Origin: Leucobacter soli
GTDB taxonomy: Bacteria > Actinomycetota > Actinomycetes > Actinomycetales > Microbacteriaceae
DNA length: 64,000 nucleotides
Reading direction: 5' to 3'
Assembly (NCBI RefSeq): GCF_910593785.1
Contig: NZ_CAJVAP010000006.1
Span: forward strand, 1-64,000
In this document: in pieces, positions 61,527 through 64,000 of the stretch
Position numbering within the stretch: position 1 is the first letter of the stretch
Layout: every line of letters begins with the position of its first letter
Translations under genes and position numbers: made by a program
The notes under the pieces: model-generated
What the model saw: only the letters and a program-made list of their open reading frames with translations
Told to the model about the DNA's origin: nothing
Databases searched by the model: none

Positions 61527-62306
61527 CTAGCCGAACCTGCCCGAGACGTAGTCCTCGGTCGCTTTCTCTGCCGGCGTCGAGAAGATCTTCTTCGTATCGT
61601 CGAACTCGATGAGCTTGCCGGGCTTGCCGGTGCCCGCGATGTTGAAGAACGCGGTGCGATCAGACACGCGAGACGCCTGCTGCATGTTGTGGGTCACGAT
61701 CACGATCGTGTACTCCTGCTTGAGCTCGTCGATCAGATCCTCGATCGCGAGCGTCGAGATCGGGTCGAGCGCCGAGCAGGGCTCGTCCATCAGCAGCACC
61801 TCCGGGGAGACCGCGATCGCGCGCGCGATGCACAGACGCTGCTGCTGACCGCCAGAGAGCCCCGATCCCGGCTTGTCGAGGCGATCCTTCACCTCGTTCC
61901 AGAGGTTCGCACCCGAGAGCGAGCGCTCGGCGAGATCGTCGGTGTCGCTCTTCGAGAGCTTGCGGTTGTTCAGGTTGACCCCGGCCAGCACGTTCTCGCG
62001 GATGGACATCGTCGGGAAGGGGTTCGGGCGCTGGAACACCATCCCGACCTGGCGCCGCACGAGCACCGGATCCACGCCAGGCCCGTAGAGGTCATCGCCG
62101 TCGAGCAGCACCTCGCCCTCGACCCGCGCGCCCGGGATCACCTCGTGCATGCGGTTGAGCGTGCGCAGGAACGTCGACTTGCCGCAACCCGACGGGCCGA
62201 TGAACGCGGTGACGCTGCGCGGCTCGATGTTCATCGAGACGCCCTCGACGGCGAGGAAGCTGCTGTAGTAGACGTTCAGATCGTTGACTTCGATGCGCTT
62301 CGACAT
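61527..62306 (-). CDS. pstB: Phosphate importer ATPase PstB
   Basis: A 259-residue ABC ATPase. Walker A is GPSGCGKST, followed by LRTLNRMHE typical of PstB, signature [14 protein letters not shown], and Walker [14 protein letters not shown]. It drives high-affinity phosphate uptake. Last gene of the visible operon, 60 bases after pstA on the minus strand. Confidence 0.96.
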   Translation of the reverse strand: MSKRIEVNDLNVYYSSFLAVEGVSMNIEPRSVTAFIGPSGCGKSTFLRTLNRMHEVIPGARVEGEVLLDGDDLYGPGVDPVLVRRQVGMVFQRPNPFPTMSIRENVLAGVNLNNRKLSKSDTDDLAERSLSGANLWNEVKDRLDKPGSGLSGGQQQRLCIARAIAVSPEVLLMDEPCSALDPISTLAIEDLIDELKQEYTIVIVTHNMQQASRVSDRTAFFNIAGTGKPGKLIEFDDTKKIFSTPAEKATEDYVSGRFG

Positions 62307-62366
62307 GTGGAGTGTGTTCTTTCGTTGAGTGAGGTATCGGAATCTGAGGGCCGCACTGGAGAGCGG

Positions 62367-63446
62367 CTAGCGCCCCGTCTTCGGCGAGAAGTAGCGGGCG
62401 ACCATGCGGGCGATCAGGTTGAGCGCCATGACGATCAGGATCAGCACGAGCGCCGCCGCCCACGCCCGCTCGAGGAAGGCGAAGGCAGGGTTGCCCTGGT
62501 TCGCGAACTGCGTGTAGACGAAGACCGGCAGCGACTGCATGCGGTCGTGGAAGAGGTTGTAGTTCATGCTCGCGGTGAAGCCGGCCGTGATGAGCAGCGG
62601 CGCGGTCTCTCCGATGACGCGGGCGATCGCGAGCACGACGCCGGTCGTGATGCCGGCGATCGAGGTGGGCAGGACCACCTTCACGATGGTGAGCCACTTC
62701 GGCACGCCGAGCGCGTACGAGGCCTCGCGGAGCTCGTTCGGTACGAGCCGCAGCATCTCCTCGCTCGAGCGCACCACGACGGGGATCATCAGCACCGAGA
62801 GGGACACGGCGCCGACGATGCCCATGCGCACGCCCGGGCCGAGGAAGAGCGCGAAGACCGCGTAGGCGAAGAGGCCCGCGACGATCGAGGGGATGCCCGT
62901 CATCACGTCGACGAGGAAGGTGATGATCTTCGCGATGCGCCCGCGGCCGTACTCGACGAGGTAGATCGAGGTGAGCAGTCCGAGCGGCACCGAGATGATG
63001 GTGGCCGCCAGCGTGATGAGGAGCGTGCCGACCATCGCGTGCAGGGCGCCGCCGCCCTCGCCGGTGACGTTGCGCATCGACGAGTTGAAGAACTCGGCGT
63101 CGAACCGCGCCAGCCCGTTCGCGACCACGGTGATCGAGACCGAGACGAGCGGTACCATCGCCAGCAGGAAGGCGCCGGTAACGAGGCCGGTGACGAGCCG
63201 GTCGATCGCCTGGCGGTGGCCCTCCACGGCGGCGGAGATGCCGGTGGAGACGACGAGGTGCAGGATCGCGCCGATCAGGATCGCGCCAGTCAGGTTGAAG
63301 GGGCTGCCGTCTGCCGCGGCCAGCAGGCCGAAGAGCGCGAACGAGAGCGCAAGGCTCGCGCCGAGGCTCAGCCACGCGCTGCCGCGGGGGAGACGGTTGC
63401 CGGCCAGACCGGAGCCGGCGGAGACGGGGCGGATGGTCAGCGTCAT
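62367..63446 (-). CDS. pstA: Phosphate importer permease PstA
   Basis: A 359-residue membrane protein with an N-terminal extension, then about eight hydrophobic segments. GIPSIVAGLFAYAVF and the cytoplasmic loop EASYALGVPKWLTIVKVVLP are PstA hallmarks. It forms the channel with PstC. Its start is 1 base after the pstC stop. Confidence 0.94.
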   Translation of the reverse strand: MTLTIRPVSAGSGLAGNRLPRGSAWLSLGASLALSFALFGLLAAADGSPFNLTGAILIGAILHLVVSTGISAAVEGHRQAIDRLVTGLVTGAFLLAMVPLVSVSITVVANGLARFDAEFFNSSMRNVTGEGGGALHAMVGTLLITLAATIISVPLGLLTSIYLVEYGRGRIAKIITFLVDVMTGIPSIVAGLFAYAVFALFLGPGVRMGIVGAVSLSVLMIPVVVRSSEEMLRLVPNELREASYALGVPKWLTIVKVVLPTSIAGITTGVVLAIARVIGETAPLLITAGFTASMNYNLFHDRMQSLPVFVYTQFANQGNPAFAFLERAWAAALVLILIVMALNLIARMVARYFSPKTGR

Positions 63447-63447
63447 G

Positions 63448-64000
63448 TCAGTCGGCTCCGTTGAACTGCGCCCGGCGGCTCACGATCCAGCGGGCGATCG
63501 CGTTGACCAGGAAGGTCACGATGAACAGGATGAGGCCGGTCGCGATGAGCACGTTGACGTTCGTGCCGTAGGCCTCGGGGAACGAGAGGGCGATGTTCGC
63601 GGCGATCGTCGACGGATTCTCGCTGGTGAGCAGGCGCAGGCTGACGAGGCCGGTGGCCGAGAGGACCATCGCGACGGCCATGGTCTCGCCGAGGGCGCGG
63701 CCGAGGCCGAGCATCGCGGCCGAGACGATGCCGGGGCGGCCGAAGGGCAGCACGGCGAGGCGGATCATCTCCCAGCGGGTCGCACCGAGCGCGAGCGCGG
63801 CCTCCTCGTGGAGCACCGGCGCCTGCAGGAACACCTCGCGGCAGATCGCCGTCATGATGGGCAGGATCATGACCGCGAGCACGACGGCGGCCGTGAGGAT
63901 CGTGCGGCCCGTTCCCGAGACGGTCCCGCCCAAGAAGGGGATCCATCCGAGGTACGTGTTCAGCCAGACGAAGACCGGCTGTGCCGCGGGGGCGAGCACG
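63448..64000 (-). CDS. pstC: Phosphate importer permease PstC, C-terminal part
   Basis: About 184 residues of PstC, cut by the right window edge; the start lies beyond it. ICREVFLQAPVLHEEAALALGATRWEMIRLAVLP is the cytoplasmic loop to the ATPase, and GLGRALGETMAV follows. pstS should lie further along. The order pstC-pstA-pstB is standard. Confidence 0.93.
   Translation of the reverse strand, partial: VLAPAAQPVFVWLNTYLGWIPFLGGTVSGTGRTILTAAVVLAVMILPIMTAICREVFLQAPVLHEEAALALGATRWEMIRLAVLPFGRPGIVSAAMLGLGRALGETMAVAMVLSATGLVSLRLLTSENPSTIAANIALSFPEAYGTNVNVLIATGLILFIVTFLVNAIARWIVSRRAQFNGAD

Noticed and set aside
1-64000. CRISPR array or prophage
   Set aside because: No regularly spaced repeats of 23-40 bp and no capsid, tail, terminase or integrase genes were seen.

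Overview
The window is high-GC actinobacterial DNA, most likely from a member of the Microbacteriaceae (a Leucobacter-like organism is plausible but not proven). Reasons: codons are strongly G/C-ending, GTG starts are frequent, several promoters have TAGaaT-type -10 boxes placed directly before the start codon (apparently leaderless mRNAs), and the protein set (malate:quinone oxidoreductase, CoaBC, RadA, DUF4012, DUF6766, secreted proteins with Listeria-Bacteroides repeats) fits that family.

Region 1, about 1-20400, looks like an accessory region. It opens with the end of an IS3-like element that cut off the front of a type I restriction gene (hsdR). A one-direction catabolic cluster follows (1837-18488): a GAF/PucR-type regulator, a class III CoA-transferase, an FAD amine/amino-acid oxidase-like enzyme, an atypical crotonase, a complete peptide-type ABC importer with its two ATPases fused, an Asp/Glu/hydantoin-type racemase, an aldehyde dehydrogenase, a thiolase, a second enoyl-CoA hydratase and a 3-hydroxyacyl-CoA dehydrogenase. 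Together they could import a small amino or peptide-like compound, racemise or oxidise it, activate it as a CoA thioester and cleave it by a beta-oxidation-like route; the substrate cannot be read from the sequence. On the opposite strand sits a Phd/PIN toxin-antitoxin pair whose toxin is fused in frame to the last 111 residues of a class II lysyl-tRNA synthetase. A decayed 3' tRNA-like fragment and a repeat-rich, gene-poor stretch close the region.

Region 2, about 20400-26000, is ordinary chromosome: a zinc-ribbon protein divergent from an OhrR-like regulator, an SLC13-type permease, YaeQ, CoaBC and an NRDE-family protein. Region 3 (26117-37775) holds two adjacent giant secreted proteins (1378 and 2504 aa) with beta-helix, Ig-like and Listeria-Bacteroides repeats; the second also carries two separate metallophosphoesterase domains. 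Region 4 (38196-48653) contains a cold-shock protein with a long leader, a DUF1801 protein, DUF808, RadA, Mqo, a lipoprotein and a complete BMP-type (nucleoside-like) ABC importer.

Region 5 (48677-53700) has a HAD phosphatase and tRNA-Pro(CGG), directly followed by a small stress-type island: a PfpI remnant, a CinA-C amidohydrolase, topoisomerase IB, an SDR, a Cys-rich protein, a 27-aa membrane peptide and DUF6766. Region 6 (53956-61233) has a secreted repeat protein, a DUF4012 membrane protein, a lipoprotein, and a three-gene minus-strand operon (esterase, GntR regulator, nitrilase-family hydrolase). Region 7 is the end of the phosphate importer operon, pstC(partial)-pstA-pstB, on the minus strand.

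No CRISPR array, rRNA or prophage was seen. All functions were assigned by reading the sequence, without database searches.
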